64,000 bases of DNA from Parietaria judaica. Lineage: Eukaryota; Streptophyta; Magnoliopsida; Rosales; Urticaceae. The stretch is from NCBI GenBank assembly GCA_954871525.1, contig OX940869.1:12051001-12115000 (forward strand). Direction: 5' to 3'. Under the pieces are notes generated by a model. It was not told where the DNA came from. It worked only from the letters and a program-made list of their open reading frames with translations, and made no database searches. Of this stretch, positions 1 through 10,431 are shown one piece after another (position 1 is the first letter of the stretch; every line of letters starts with the position of its first letter). The translations under genes and the position numbers were made by a program.

Positions 1-924
1 TCGTCTTCAAGGATGAACTCCACCGAATTCTGTTCGGGCTCTCCGTTCTCGTCTCGCCAGTCCCATTTCTTCTCCTCTTCGAACACGGCATCTCTGCTCA
101 CAAAGGCTTTGCCGTGTTGGGGATCGTAAAACCTGTGTGCCTTGCTCCTTTCCTCGGCGCCAAAGTACACCATCGGTTGACTCCGATCATCGAGCTTCTT
201 GAGGTGTGGTCCCACAGTCGTGGTGCACCCAAACACCTTTAAATGCTCTAGATGAGGTTTCTTCCCTTTCCAAGCTTGGTAAGGGGTGCGTTCGCTTAGA
301 GCCTTCGTCGACAAGTGGTTCAACAGATAGACCGGGTGTCTTACTGCTTCTCCTCAAAACTTCACCGGGACTTGCATACTCTCCAGCAAACTTCTTGCTG
401 TGTTCATCACAGTCCGGTTTCTTCTTTCAACCACACTGTTTTGCTGGGGCGTGTACGGTGCAGTGAGGTGGCGTTCGACTACCTCTTCATCTTAGAACTC
501 TCCGAACTGTTGGGACGTGAACTCTCCACCACGATCGGTTTGCAAGGTCTTCAACCTATGTCCTGACCGGTTCTCCATGAGCCTTTTGAACTTCTTGAAA
601 ACTTCAAGGGCTCTACTCTTCTCTTTTAGCGTATAAACTCACATCCAACGACTGTAATCATCAACAAGAAAAAAAAAGTACTTGTTGTCGGCTAGGGTGG
701 CCGGGGTAATTAGACCACACAGGTCAGCGTGCACTAGTTGGAAGGGTCGCTTGGCTCGAAACTTGGCGTTGATCGAAAATGGCACTCTTGCCTGTTTCGT
801 GACCATGCAACATTCACACAGCTGGTAGGGGTGTTCAATATTTGGTACCCCAAAGGCCATCTTATTCTCTCCGATCATTTTGAGCGTGTAGAAGTTTACG
901 TGCCCAATATGTGTGTGCCGCAAC
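1..924 (-). pseudogene. Ty1/copia polyprotein fragment, GAG-pre-integrase and integrase
   Basis: Read on the minus strand, 639-924 encodes the GAG-pre-integrase His/Cys region (RHTHIGHVNF, then QLCECCMVTKQARVPF) followed by the start of the integrase core (LVHADLCG and FFLVDDYSRWM). Below 640 the same strand continues, with shifts, to a copia segment near 1-180 reading like ARRFYDPQHGKAF and FEEEKKWDW. The fragment runs off the left edge of the window, so reverse transcriptase and the LTR on that side are not seen. It is the C-terminal continuation of 3352-3781; the two halves are separated by a later LTR insertion at 925-3346. Frame breaks show it is dead. Confidence 0.85.
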
Positions 925-1547
925 TGACGCAGCGGAAAATACAAAGATCGAGGGTCGATCTAAGAACCGAAATAAAAAAATAAATGTTACCGGATAGATG
1001 ATCTTGACCGTTGATTCGGCGCACGAATACGCGATCGAATACCTAGACTTGGGCATCCAAGAACCGTTGATCCGCGCACGGATACCGGATCGAAGGCATC
1101 AAAATCGACGCTCGCTCACGAACACTCGAATTTGGGAGAAACTCTCTCAAGCCTCAATTTTTCATTTCATCCAAAAACTCCATCTTACAAAACACAAGTG
1201 ATGCTTATATAGTGCATCAAGAAAACCCTAATAAAAAAATGACATGTAATTTCTTAATAAAAACGACAATAAAATAAAGAAAATGACATAAAGCTTAAAA
1301 GCTTATAGAATTTCCGCTCAAAATATGATGTCAGAATTTCTGGCCTCTTCCGGTCCAGCTTGGGATGAAATCCTCGCGTAAAAATGTAGCCAACATCCCG
1401 AGTTTTAATTTGATAGGTGGACCGTGCAAATCGGACGCTCGAGTCAAAAGATACGGCCCGTCAAAGTTAAGACTTTTCTCGAAACATTTTAGGCCTTTGT
1501 TCTTGGGCTTGCACGGGTGCTTCTTGGTCCGCGTTGGGCCCGCATCA
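925..1547 (-). repeat. 3' LTR (minus orientation) of the nested 2.4-kb element
   Basis: This 623-bp copy aligns end to end with 2692-3346 but lacks a roughly 30-base stretch present there near 2805-2840. A TATATAG motif near 1206-1212 lies inside it. The two copies differ by scattered point changes, so the insertion is not very recent. Confidence 0.85.
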
Positions 1548-1777
1548 TTCTCTCCGGGATGGAAAGAATTCGTCCTCTAATTCATACGCGCTTCGTTGGG
1601 TGGTTCCGGCGGCTTATCAAGGCTGAAATTCTCGGCGAACACGTCGGGTCGCTTGTCGGGCGGTTCGTCACGCAGCTCGTCTTGTAGCTCCTTTGCCGGC
1701 TCGATGTGCCGTTTGTTAAGTACCTCACTGGGTACCTCCTTTGGTGGCTGCTCAACTACTTCTTTAGGCAGCTCGCT

Positions 1778-2593
1778 TCAGAGCAACATCGAAACCACCT
1801 CGGGCTTCTTCGTTTCTTCGTTGGTCGGAGTAAAGGGATCCAAGCTCGGTCGAACCTTGCTTGACTTGTTCGGTGCGGTGGCCTCGATGGTATTGCTTGG
1901 TGCCAAATCAATCTCAACCCTCTCTGTTGGGTCCACACGTGGCTCACAAACAACAAGAGACGTGCGCTTGTCGCTCTCAACTTTCTCCTTGTCGATCACT
2001 ACATCGTCATATACGGTCTCGAGATAGACATCATAGACGGGCTCGTCATTGACGTCATAGATGGTTTCGGCGTGCTCCGTCTCGTCGTCTATGAGATCAT
2101 CGTACTTTGGCTCTTTAAAAATGAGGTCTTTAGGCTCCGACTCATCGAACAAGAGCCAAATGTGACTCCGAGGGTCACCGCCACTTTCTCTCATACTCTT
2201 TCCATGTGTTGACATTTTCATGGTTGTTTGGGTCTTGGGGAGCGACATTGGGGCTCTTCGGGGCACATTAGGCATGATGTGTGTGTTATAGGGCGTGTCG
2301 TGGATGTTGTGGTGTGTTGCAGGGCTGTTGCAGCTTGACTTGGGCGTTGTGGTCCACGCTGTAGGCGCTGTGACATGCTGTCTGGCTGCTGTGGGGGCTG
2401 TTTGTGGCAGTGAGGCATTTTGTCGAACACTTTCCGTGCGCAGAGCTGAGGAAATGGGTTTTGACGAATTTGAACAATCTTTCCACCCATTTCTGTCGTA
2501 TCTAGGTCTGATTCGCCTGGAACAACGCTCCTCTATCCTCCTTTGCACAACCTCGACGATTTGTTGGGCTAGACGATCCATTGACGCATCCAA
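1778..2593 (-). CDS. Gag-like ORF of the nested non-autonomous LTR element
   Basis: This 271-codon minus-strand ORF is the only long ORF between the two LTRs. The N-terminal third is basic (RRIEERCSRRIRPRYDR near residue 18). The C-terminal half is acidic with recurring tyrosine-aspartate motifs (KYDDLIDDE, IYDV, VYDVYLETVYDD), which resembles the linker between gag and protease in plant gypsy elements. There is no zinc knuckle, protease or reverse transcriptase, so the element would depend on proteins made elsewhere. The start follows the primer-binding site by about 85 bases. I infer a gag remnant; no confident family match. Confidence 0.5.
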   Translation of the reverse strand: MDASMDRLAQQIVEVVQRRIEERCSRRIRPRYDRNGWKDCSNSSKPISSALRTESVRQNASLPQTAPTAARQHVTAPTAWTTTPKSSCNSPATHHNIHDTPYNTHIMPNVPRRAPMSLPKTQTTMKMSTHGKSMRESGGDPRSHIWLLFDESEPKDLIFKEPKYDDLIDDETEHAETIYDVNDEPVYDVYLETVYDDVVIDKEKVESDKRTSLVVCEPRVDPTERVEIDLAPSNTIEATAPNKSSKVRPSLDPFTPTNEETKKPEVVSMLL

Positions 2594-2676
2594 TCTTTCA
2601 AGTGTCTCACATTCTTTGCCATGTCTATGACGAGAACCGAATATTCGTTAAGACATTCTTCAAGACCGTCTTCGAA

Positions 2677-2688
2677 GCTCTGATACCA
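2677..2688 (-). other. Primer-binding site, initiator Met-tRNA type
   Basis: The minus strand reads TGGTATCAGAGC three bases inside the LTR at 2692-3346. This is the common plant retrotransposon primer site complementary to the 3' end of initiator Met-tRNA. It fixes the orientation of the element and identifies 2692-3346 as the 5' LTR. Confidence 0.9.
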
Positions 2689-2691
2689 AAC

Positions 2692-3346
2692 TGACACAGC
2701 GGAAAATACAAAGATCGAGGATCGATCTAAGAACCGAAATAAAAAAATAAATGTTACCGGATAGATGATCTTGACCGTTGATTCGGCGCACGAATACCCG
2801 ATCGAAGAACCTTCCATGCCTATTGATTCACGCACGAATACCTAGACTTGGGCATCCAAGAACCGTTGATCCGCGCACGGATACCGGATCGAAGACATCA
2901 AAATCGACGCTCGCTCACGAACACTCGAATTTGGGAGAAACTCTCTTAAGCCTCAATTTTTCATTTCATCCAAAAACTCCATCTTACAAAACACAAGTGA
3001 TACTTATATAGTGCATCAAGAAAACCCTAATAAAAAAATGACATGTAATTTCTTAATAAAAACGACAATAAAATAAAGAAAATGACATAAAGCTTAAAAG
3101 CTTATAGAATTTCCGCTCAAAATATGACGTCAGAATTTCTGGCCTCTTCCGGTCCAGCTTGGGATGAAATCCTCGCGTACAAATGTAGCCAACATCCCGA
3201 GCTTCGATTTGATAGGTGGACCGTGCAAATCGGACGCTTGAGTCAAAAGATACGGCCCGTCAAAGTTAAGACTTTTCTCGAAACATTTTAGGCCTTTGTT
3301 CTTGGGCTTGCACGGGTGTTTCTTGGTCCGCGTTGGGCCCGCATCA
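2692..3346 (-). repeat. 5' LTR (minus orientation) of the nested 2.4-kb element
   Basis: This 655-bp direct repeat of 925-1547 has TG...CA ends when read on the minus strand. It is followed at 3347 by copia coding sequence, which marks the outer edge of the insertion. Confidence 0.87.
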
Positions 3347-3351
3347 ATAAC

Positions 3352-3781
3352 CAAGCCGGGTCTGCTAAGGACGCTATTAAGCTGACGGGTTGTCCCGTCT
3401 CTACGAGTATCTTGTACAACCCATTTGGCGTTCTCTTCACCTTCATCAACAGGGCGCCACTCTGGTTCCACAACTTCAAGTACGAGCCGGCCATCACCAC
3501 TGTGTTGCCGACCTCCGTCATTTGACCGAGACTGATGATGTTACTCTTCAGCTTCGGGATGTAGTACACCTGAGTCAACAGGCGTTAGTCAACAGGCGTT
3601 AGTCCCCGTTCTTGCACTGAAACAGGATGGACCCTCTGCCTCTGATATCGACGATCAATTCATTGCCGAACTTCACGCTCCCTGTGATCTTCTCATCGAG
3701 CTCCTCAAACTTAGCTCGATCTCCCGTCATAAAGAACCTCGTCCGCCATGTCCGATACCCATTCCTCTGACCGTAATCCAT
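3352..3781 (-). pseudogene. Ty1/copia polyprotein fragment, protease to pre-integrase
   Basis: Minus-strand frames encode MTGDRAKFEELDEKITGSV and GRGSILFQCKNGD, then VYYIPKLKSNIISLGQM and LYKILVETGQPVSL. These are the region just after the copia aspartic protease active site and the lead-in to GAG-pre-integrase. The protease signature itself, expected immediately before MTGD, is scrambled (GYRTWRTRFF). The text ends DPAWL at the nested LTR element and resumes at 919 as the pre-integrase His motif. Gag is absent: upstream sequence is F-box-like instead. Confidence 0.82.
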
Positions 3782-4323
3782 GCTCTCGATGCGCTTTCCC
3801 CGCTATCACTAGCAGTCTCAAATCACCTACACTAGCAGTCTCAAATCCCATACATTCTGCCAGGCAATCCCTGTAGTCGTTGCTCGCAACGTTGAATCGG
3901 AAACCTAACACCGCATGGATGCCCTCAAACTCGGGTGAATAGGCTGGTGGAATCGGTAGATGTCTCACCTTCCGAGTCGCTGGATTCCAAGCCGCGAGTC
4001 GCGTAACGTCGTCCAACCCGAGTCTCAGCAGCATGTGGTTTGAGGGGTTGAGATACGCCACATTAATTTTGCGCACCCGGTCGCCGTTGGTCAGCATCAT
4101 TGTAAACTGTTCCGACCGCCATTCACCGACGGCAATCATGAGTGGCCCGTTTTTGGCTTGTCGATGGATTCGGTGAGCGTTGATAAATGACTCATCAGCA
4201 GATATGCGTTGACTATATATTTTGGACACGCTCTTCAATCCCATCAGGGATTTCGCTGGTAGTTCCGTTAGGATTTTTGGAGAAGACGAAATCCTTGGGA
4301 AGGTGCTCCGAAGTGTTCACCAT
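3782..4323 (-). pseudogene. F-box protein pseudogene, truncated and frameshifted
   Basis: F-box proteins are substrate receptors of SCF ubiquitin ligases. The minus-strand start at 4323 (MVNTSEHLPKDFVF) opens an F-box; a run of five A (4274-4278 on the plus strand as T) shifts the frame, after which the F-box continues as ILTELPAKSLMGLKSVSK. An F-box-associated region follows (HMLLRLGLDDVTRLAAWN and the PATRKVRHLPIP block, then GFRFNVASNDYRDCL). Only about 175 residues remain against a usual 350-400, because the sequence runs into copia DNA near 3780-3850. A tandem repeat of actagcagtctcaaatc sits near 3815-3853, at the decayed end. Pseudogene status is near certain; the parent gene is unknown. 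Confidence 0.82.
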
Positions 4324-4821
4324 TGTAATTTGTTAATAGAAAAGAGAGGCTGAGTATTGAGAGGTTCATCGTAGAGCTGTGGTGAAATGAATAAAAATCT
4401 TTCCCTCTTTTTAATAGCCTATCCGACGTTTGGAGTGTTAAAAGGCAATTAACTAAGGATCACATTAACTAAGGCGACGCTTGGGACTTCCCATTCATAT
4501 CATCATGCACATCTATTGATAATCGTGCACGAAAAGACCGAAGTCAGAAATATAAATGACTGAACCCGTTATTATGAGTTTTAATTTCCGAGGGCTGCAT
4601 TTATACCTCTAAGTCGGTGAATTATATTTTCAAAGTTGACGATATGAACAACCGAGTACAGAGAAATTAAATTCAGAGATAATAAATCCTCGACTTTGAT
4701 TATTTTACCCTAATAATCGGCTATCAAAAGAACCGAATTTGGAGATAACAATGTCCGAATTCGGTGATGCACATATACGATGAGAGGTATTGATAACCGT
4801 GCATGAAAAAGAAGAGATAAC
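4324..4821. other. F-box upstream flank and unclassified repeat, no gene
   Basis: No coding sequence is visible. From about 4500 the sequence contains scattered CCGAATT/CGG-type motifs that also occur at 6290-6620. The motif ataaccgtgcatg at 4795-4807 recurs just right of the solo LTR at 5588-5600. 4817-4821 is ATAAC, the left target duplication of that LTR. Confidence 0.5.
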
Positions 4822-5587
4822 GGTTAAGGTCGGATTTGGTCAAATCCATCCTCAACACAACTCGTGTCGTTTTTGGACAAAACGACATAAGGGAAGGCGA
4901 GGAAGTTCATCGCCCGAGGGTCAAATACGGCGTATCCCCGAGGAGGATTATCTCCGAAGAGGTTCAACCGCGAGGAGGTATGGCCAGCGCAAAAGCAGAC
5001 TGCGATGAAGTGTCCCATCACGCTCGACGAGGAATTTCGTCATGATGATTTCTGCAGAGCCGAATGACGGCTGACGAGATGTGCATTTAATGAAGCCCAC
5101 CTACTCACTCGATGAAAGACATCAGCGACGAAGCTTGCAGAGCCGAATGACGGCTGACGGGATGCGCATTTAATGAAGCTCACCTACCCATAATGACAGT
5201 CTGATCGGAAGTGACATAAAGCATGGATTAACCATGCTTCCCTCAAATCAATCTGGGAAGCGAATGATTAAAAAGGGAAAAAGGCGGGAAAGATGCGAGG
5301 GGGCATAATGTAAACTCTATAAAAGGCTAGTTAAGCCTCGTTGAAAGGGGTTCGGAAAAATAGGGAAAAAACCAAGGAGAAAGAGAGAATATCATGTAGT
5401 AGAAATGCGAAAGAAATAGAGAAAGTCTTTGTTCTTGATCCTTCATCTGGTCAGCTATTTAACGAAAGGAAACCGAGCTCATATCGGAAATATAATAAAA
5501 CAAAGATATTCACTGATCATTGTTGTTAACTTGTTATTTGTGATTATTTTTGTGACTGGAAAAGGGCGGTGAAAATCGCCCTCTACA
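4822..5587 (+). mobile_element. Solo LTR of the Tat/gypsy family seen at 38.9-54.2 kb
   Basis: This 766-bp sequence matches the LTRs at 38952-39734 and 53439-54183 along its whole length, from GGTTAAGGTCGGATTTGG to AAATCGCCCTCTACA. The first base of the canonical TGTTAAGG has become G. It is flanked by perfect 5-bp duplications ATAAC (4817-4821 and 5588-5592), with no internal element sequence, the classic product of LTR-LTR recombination. A TATAAAA box lies at 5318-5324. Two copies of a roughly 55-base block beginning gcagagccgaatgacggctg occur inside (near 5053 and 5137). Confidence 0.93.
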
Positions 5588-5592
5588 ATAAC

Positions 5593-7515
5593 CGTGCATG
5601 GAAAGACATGATACTCCCGAGGTCGGGGATTTTTACCCACTCGTAAGAAAGAGCTATGTCCGACTTTATTAGTTTATGGTCTCAGTATGTAATTTAAACG
5701 CCAATCAATCGAGACTTTACAACACGATTATACATTTCATAACATCGGAAATACACGGTTTACAACACGTTTGTACACGGTTTACAACACGGTTATACAT
5801 TTTATAACATCGGTTATACGTCCCGTATTGCTTCTTTGCCCTTGTGCGCCCGCCCATATCCTAATATTTTCAACCAACGAGGTTGGACTGATACACATCA
5901 TCGTCGCTGCTCTCGGTGCAACCATGTCGAGTGAGCATGACAAATCGAGCCTATGTCTCATCATGCATCTCAAAAGGTGGAAGATGCTTCAAGAATATGG
6001 GTATAGATTGTTCCAATAAAACCTTGTGTTAAAACTCGCCCAAATGGATCGATGTCGTGCGTTAAACCTGTGAGACTCCTCACACAAAATCATCAACTGA
6101 AACTGTGTGACGAGACATCGCTGACCTACTATGTCGCGCGACCAAACGCGGCATAGAGGTATATGGGGAGAAATTACTGACCCACATCGCTGGATCTGGA
6201 ATAAAGAAAAACAGCGAGACGATAGTCGGGCAAAGAGATGCAGTTGGTTCCAAACAAAATTTCCATGACACAGAAGTCGGCGTTAAAGATCTCCGAATTC
6301 AAATTTAACAACTTCCGATGTCGATTATGATATCTCCAATGTCGGGGATAACACAATCGAATTCGGAGTTTTTACATCCGAATTCGGAGATAACTCTATC
6401 GAGGTTAGCATCACCGAGTTCAGGGTTAGCATCCTCGAGCTTCGGGTCGGGTTTACCATCCCTGATGTCGGGGTTACAATATCCGAAGTCGGTGTAAAAA
6501 ATCACCGACCTCAAAAATTGTAATGGTCCCACACAGATCGAGGGTTTGCACCAAAAATAAAACACCGACTTCGGCGAGGCTGTATCTGAATGCGGGGTTA
6601 CAAACCCCGACTTCGGGAGTAGCATCACCAAATTCGATTTTGACCATATGGACTACGGTGGTCCTAACCGCCGTGGAAAACCTTACAATGCGGTGGTTCT
6701 ACGTATATATATGGATTTCATCCACTAAAAGCATGAAATGGACAAATAAATAAATAAGTTTGGTTTTTGAATGATTACAGCGGCGGCGAAGAAGGGCATT
6801 TTCGTGGCTTTTTGCGATGGCAACGGCGACGAGTTGAGCAACACGAGTGTCTAGCCCACCTCCGAACTTCCAGGGTCCCACCATTGAAGAGATTCTCGGA
6901 TCCAAACTAGGAAATATTTGGGGAGGAGAAGTGGTCCTTCGGACGAAGAGAGAATGTCGGCAAATAAATAATTAACGAAATGGAAATTGTGGTCCCAAAA
7001 GTAGGGTTTTTTCTCCTTATACTCGATCTCAGGGGCAAAATGGGTAGGAAACAGTGAACATCACTAGATTATAAATTTTAGAACATTCATCACCAAGTTT
7101 CGAATTTAACATAAACATATCGGTCGATAATGAATTTTACCTTTATAAATAAAATTTAAAATATATTTCTATATGCATGTTGCCATATAATATTGTAATT
7201 ATATACTCTTTTTCTTTCTTTAGTCATTCAATTTCTTATAATAAAATGAAAACCAATTCATATTTAATGTTTAAGCTCACAAAAAAAAAAGGAAGACGAA
7301 TTATTAAAAAATAAATCAATTAAAATTAAAAAATTATGAACGGGCAAAATTTACCTGCTTAGAAAAGATCCGGCACGGGGAGCGCGTGCCCTCGTTACCC
7401 TGGCTTGCTGGACCTATTTGCCTATCACTAAAAAAATGAACTTTTTGGCCTAAATGGGAATGGATATAAACATATAGCAGCAAAATTGAGCCTAAATGAT
7501 ATATTATTTTGAGAG
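5593..7515. other. Intergenic, short tandem repeats, no gene
   Basis: No convincing gene. Around 5725-5815 there are four imperfect repeats of ttacaacacggttatac. From about 6290 to 6620 there is an imperfect tandem array (separate entry). The stretch 6640-7515 is AT-rich and holds only short chance ORFs. Confidence 0.5.
6290..6620. repeat. Imperfect tandem repeat of about 27-30 bp with TCCGAATTCGG core
   Basis: Units such as ccgaattcggagataac, ccgagttcagggttagcat and tccgaagtcggtgta succeed each other at roughly 27-30 base spacing. Translated on the minus strand they give a repetitive peptide (NPDIRDGKPDPKLEDANP), which reflects the repeat and is not evidence of coding. The units resemble sequence at 4560-4770 on the other side of the solo LTR, so the array predates that insertion. 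Confidence 0.55.
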
Positions 7516-7978
7516 TAGGGGTACTCGGATTTTTTGCCAAAATCGAAACCCAGATCCGGAATCCGGGTTTTTCAAAATCTGGGTACCCGTATCCTGAGTT
7601 TTAATGTTACTAATGGACTTTCAGATGAGGATTTAAACCCAAAATCCGGATTAATTTATTAAAAGTAAAGATAAAATTGGAAAATTTTATTTTTTTAATA
7701 AGAAAATAGTTTTTAAAGCTTAATCTTTTACTAAAATAAATTTATTTAGTAACGAAAATATGAAAAATGACATAAGAACATTAAACTGTATAAAGAAAAT
7801 AAAAGTTCATAAAAAAAAAGAGAGAAAAAGTCTCAAAAAATATAAATAAATTAAAAGCGAGGTTGAGTAACCTATAATCCGGGTTCCGTGTTTTAAACCC
7901 CTAAACCCATAACCCATGACTGAATTAATCCGGATACGGTTTAAAATCCATATTTTCGGATTTGTTTTTGTACTCCTA
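7516..7978. mobile_element. hAT-like non-autonomous relic
   Basis: The ends TAGGGGTACTCGGAT (7516) and TTTGTACTCCTA (7978) are imperfect inverted repeats. The interior near both ends is rich in ATCCGG/GGGTACCC words typical of degenerate plant hAT derivatives. No ORF for a transposase is present. The 8-base flanks (TTTGAGAG and AAAGAGAC) do not form a convincing duplication, so the boundaries are provisional. Confidence 0.45.
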
Positions 7979-8438
7979 AAAGAGACTAGTAAAATGGATA
8001 GCTTGTTTGCAATGGAAAAAAATGACAAGATTTTGAGGACTATTGTTTTAGTAGGCCAGTGGGCTGGGCAAGGCTTCCAACGTAGTGGGCCTTTATTTGT
8101 CTTCGCCTATAATAAATATGTTTAGTCCATGAACCGTTTTTAAGCCTAAACCATTACATCATGTTAATATTTGATATTTATGTAACTATCAGAAATAAAT
8201 TCATAATCTCTTAATTCTTATAGTTAGTTTTATAAACTTAGTTGAGATGAGTGACCTTTCGGTAAGTTTTTCAAAAAGCAATGAAGACAAAGAACAGTAA
8301 CAACATAGACAGTCGACGATTCAATAGAGTAACTGAAACGTTAAAACTTCATATTAAAAATATTTAAGTATGAAATAGTTATCTCAAAATATATAATAAC
8401 TGACAACAAGTTTTACATTTTTAACGTGTTGACTCGTG

Positions 8439-8441
<3 letters not shown>

Positions 8442-8469
<28 letters not shown>
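8442..8469. repeat. (TA)n microsatellite
   Basis: About 14 TA units immediately upstream of the hAT element at 8494. Confidence 0.9.
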
Positions 8470-8472
<3 letters not shown>

Positions 8473-8493
8473 ATGTTATTTAGATCTCACGGA

Positions 8494-9205
8494 CAGGGGC
8501 GGACCCAGCCTTCTCCGGGGGTGGCTCATGTCACCCCCAACTCAAATGCTCTAGTGTAATATGATAAGTTGCTATTCAAACGATAGGTAAAAAAAAAAAA
8601 AAACGCCATGGAAGGATGAAAGAGAGCTTCAGACAACCTCTCTGTATATTCTCACTTTTGATTTTAGTAATAGTACACCATAAAGAAGAAGATTATTGAG
8701 ATACGTTAATGTGAAGCCCACCACACATACTCTTTTTCCCTTTGCCTTTTCAAAATTATTTATTTCTTATTTTTAATTGTCAAACTAGAAGCAGAAGGAA
8801 TAGAGTACGGTATGACCCACTTTATTGTTTGTAAACATATTTTTTTTTTTCTACAATGAATGCTACGACAAAATTGGTCAAATACCTAAAATTCTAGGTA
8901 AATAATATTCAATATACCATGTATACTATATAGTACTTAATGGGAATTTTAATAAATAGTATGATAATAATAATAATTGCGATGAAGATTGTAGAGAAAA
9001 TTTGTATACCGTAGTGCACTTACAATACCTATCTTGCAACATTTTTTTTTTTAAATAATAAAAATATTAATAATAAAAAAGTAATGTTTTATTATAATTG
9101 TTTTCTAATTGTAAGATTTAATTAACAATATTTTTTCACTATCTAATTAAAATGTTTACAATACAACTCTGCCACCCCAGATTTCAATTCCTGGGTCCGC
9201 CCCTG
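8494..9205. mobile_element. Non-autonomous hAT element, copy 1 (712 bp)
   Basis: The ends are a 15-base inverted repeat, CAGGGGCGGACCCAG at 8494 and CTGGGTCCGCCCCTG at 9205. They are flanked by a perfect 8-bp duplication CTCACGGA (8486-8493 and 9206-9213), as expected for hAT transposition. There is no transposase ORF. A second, almost identical copy is at 25632-26340. The interior is AT-rich with poly(A)/poly(T) tracts. Confidence 0.95.
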
Positions 9206-9213
9206 CTCACGGA

Positions 9214-10205
9214 GTTCAGTGTGAAGATGCTAGTCCACGTAAATTCATTTTTTTTACTGGGACACGTAAATTCATATTACACACCCGAGTTTCATATGTA
9301 ACAATAGTACTGTATTAAAACTTATATAAAGTGATTGCGCGTGGAAGAAATATGTTTGATGACGTCATGTAATTTTTACTATTCAAGTTTTTAGAAAGAT
9401 TAGAAAAGAAAAAAGAAAAAAAAACATAAAACTTGACTTATAACACGACCTAAAATTCTACATAATGAGAAATAGCAAGTAGAATTCCCATTAGAGTTAT
9501 CAACTTAGCATGAATAGTCACAGTCAATGTCTTTGAGGCTTGACTATTATAAGCAATTATCATTATTCTATTCACACATGCAAGTATGCGCAACACAAGT
9601 ATGTGTATAGAATCTGCGTTTGGTGCTTTTGACTCTCCTTTTTCTTATTTTAGAGTGATTATTGGATACTTTTTAAGGGTCGTGTGTTTCTTTGGAAGGT
9701 GAAGAGGAGGGACATAATGAGAACGTGTTTATATAACAAAAGATATAATTCAATATTCGTTGACTCCAAGTCAAGAAGTCAACTAACCATTTTCTACATA
9801 ATGGTAAATTTAGGAAATCAATATTTGTTGACTCCAAGTCAATGGCTCGACAATGTTAATATATATAGTTTTTAGGCAAATTTTTAGATCGGCGTGGTTG
9901 TAAGTCTCAAGACATTTGCTTCGTGTAGAAAATTTAGGTTAGTGACAAGTTTAAGATAACCATATAAATTTTTAATCGAAATTATATAGTACTCAATCAC
10001 GTTATTAACGAGCAATTTATCCTAGGGTGACAGAATTACTTTTAACAATTTTTAAAATTTATAAGCATTTGGGGTTTCCAAATTATTGCTATTCGAGTTC
10101 TCCCTAATCTAGAACAATTTTTATTTTCTTTCAAATATTATAACGCTCCAGAATTCCTTGAACGGATAATTGTAGGAGGTGAAATCTAACTATATATATA
10201 TATAG
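9214..10205. other. Intergenic flank with W-box-rich module, no gene
   Basis: No gene is seen. The stretch 9477-9880 is listed separately as a W-box-rich duplicated module. The remainder is AT-rich and unremarkable. Confidence 0.6.
9477..9880 (+). promoter_or_regulatory. W-box-rich module, copy 1 (paralogue at 63598-63940)
   Basis: Eight copies of TTGACT or its complement AGTCAA lie within 320 bases (near 9523, 9541, 9629, 9760, 9769, 9777, 9828 and 9837). TTGAC[CT] is the WRKY-binding W-box core. The module aligns in the same orientation and order with 63598-63940. The downstream gene in this copy is not evident: the hairpin MITE and the CACTA element begin about 300-470 bases further on. 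A regulatory role is inferred from motif density and conservation of order. Confidence 0.5.
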
Positions 10206-10355
10206 AGAGAGTAAAAAAAAGAGAAGTTTCCTAGAATGTGCTATTTTCATGCATTTCCTTTCATGAAAGGAAAATGAATAATATGGGAATCATGGAAGGA
10301 AATGGAATTAATCATGATAGGAAATGCATGAAAATGGCATATGCTAGGCAACTTC
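10206..10355. mobile_element. Hairpin MITE, split by the CACTA element
   Basis: 10222-10258 (gaagtttcctagaatgtgct onward) is an imperfect inverted repeat of 10319-10355 (ending ggcatatgctaggcaacttc), with about five mismatches in 37. The pairing continues past the CACTA insertion: 10206-10221 (aaaaaaaagag) pairs with 22460-22475 (ttctctttttctttt). So the right arm ends on the far side of the CACTA element. No target duplication could be fixed for the MITE itself. Confidence 0.65.
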
Positions 10356-10431
10356 CACTACTACAAATATGAAATTATACTACGGAGCTTCCACTACGCA
10401 AGACAAAAAGCGTCGTTGGAATCATATATTC

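Larger units (their letters stand above)
925..3346 (-). mobile_element. Small non-autonomous LTR retrotransposon nested in copia
   Basis: Two direct repeats (925-1547 and 2692-3346) each run TGAC to ATCA on the plus strand, giving TG...CA ends. Next to the inner edge of the second repeat, on the minus strand, is TGGTATCAGAGC (2677-2688), the usual primer-binding site matching initiator Met-tRNA, so the element points to the minus strand. A purine tract (GGAGAGAA, minus strand) lies beside the other repeat at about 1548-1557. The 1.1-kb internal region has one gag-like ORF and no pol. Flanking pentamers on the plus strand are GCAAC (920-924) and ATAAC (3347-3351), a decayed target duplication; see findings. 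Confidence 0.88.

Noticed and set aside
6699..6905. Minus-strand ORF with text such as GGLDTRVAQLVAVAIAKSHE as a possible exon
   Set aside because: Looks slightly protein-like but no family is recognised and no gene structure surrounds it.
7508..7986. 8-bp target duplication for the relic at 7516-7978
   Set aside because: TTTGAGAG and AAAGAGAC match at only four of eight positions, so no duplication is claimed.
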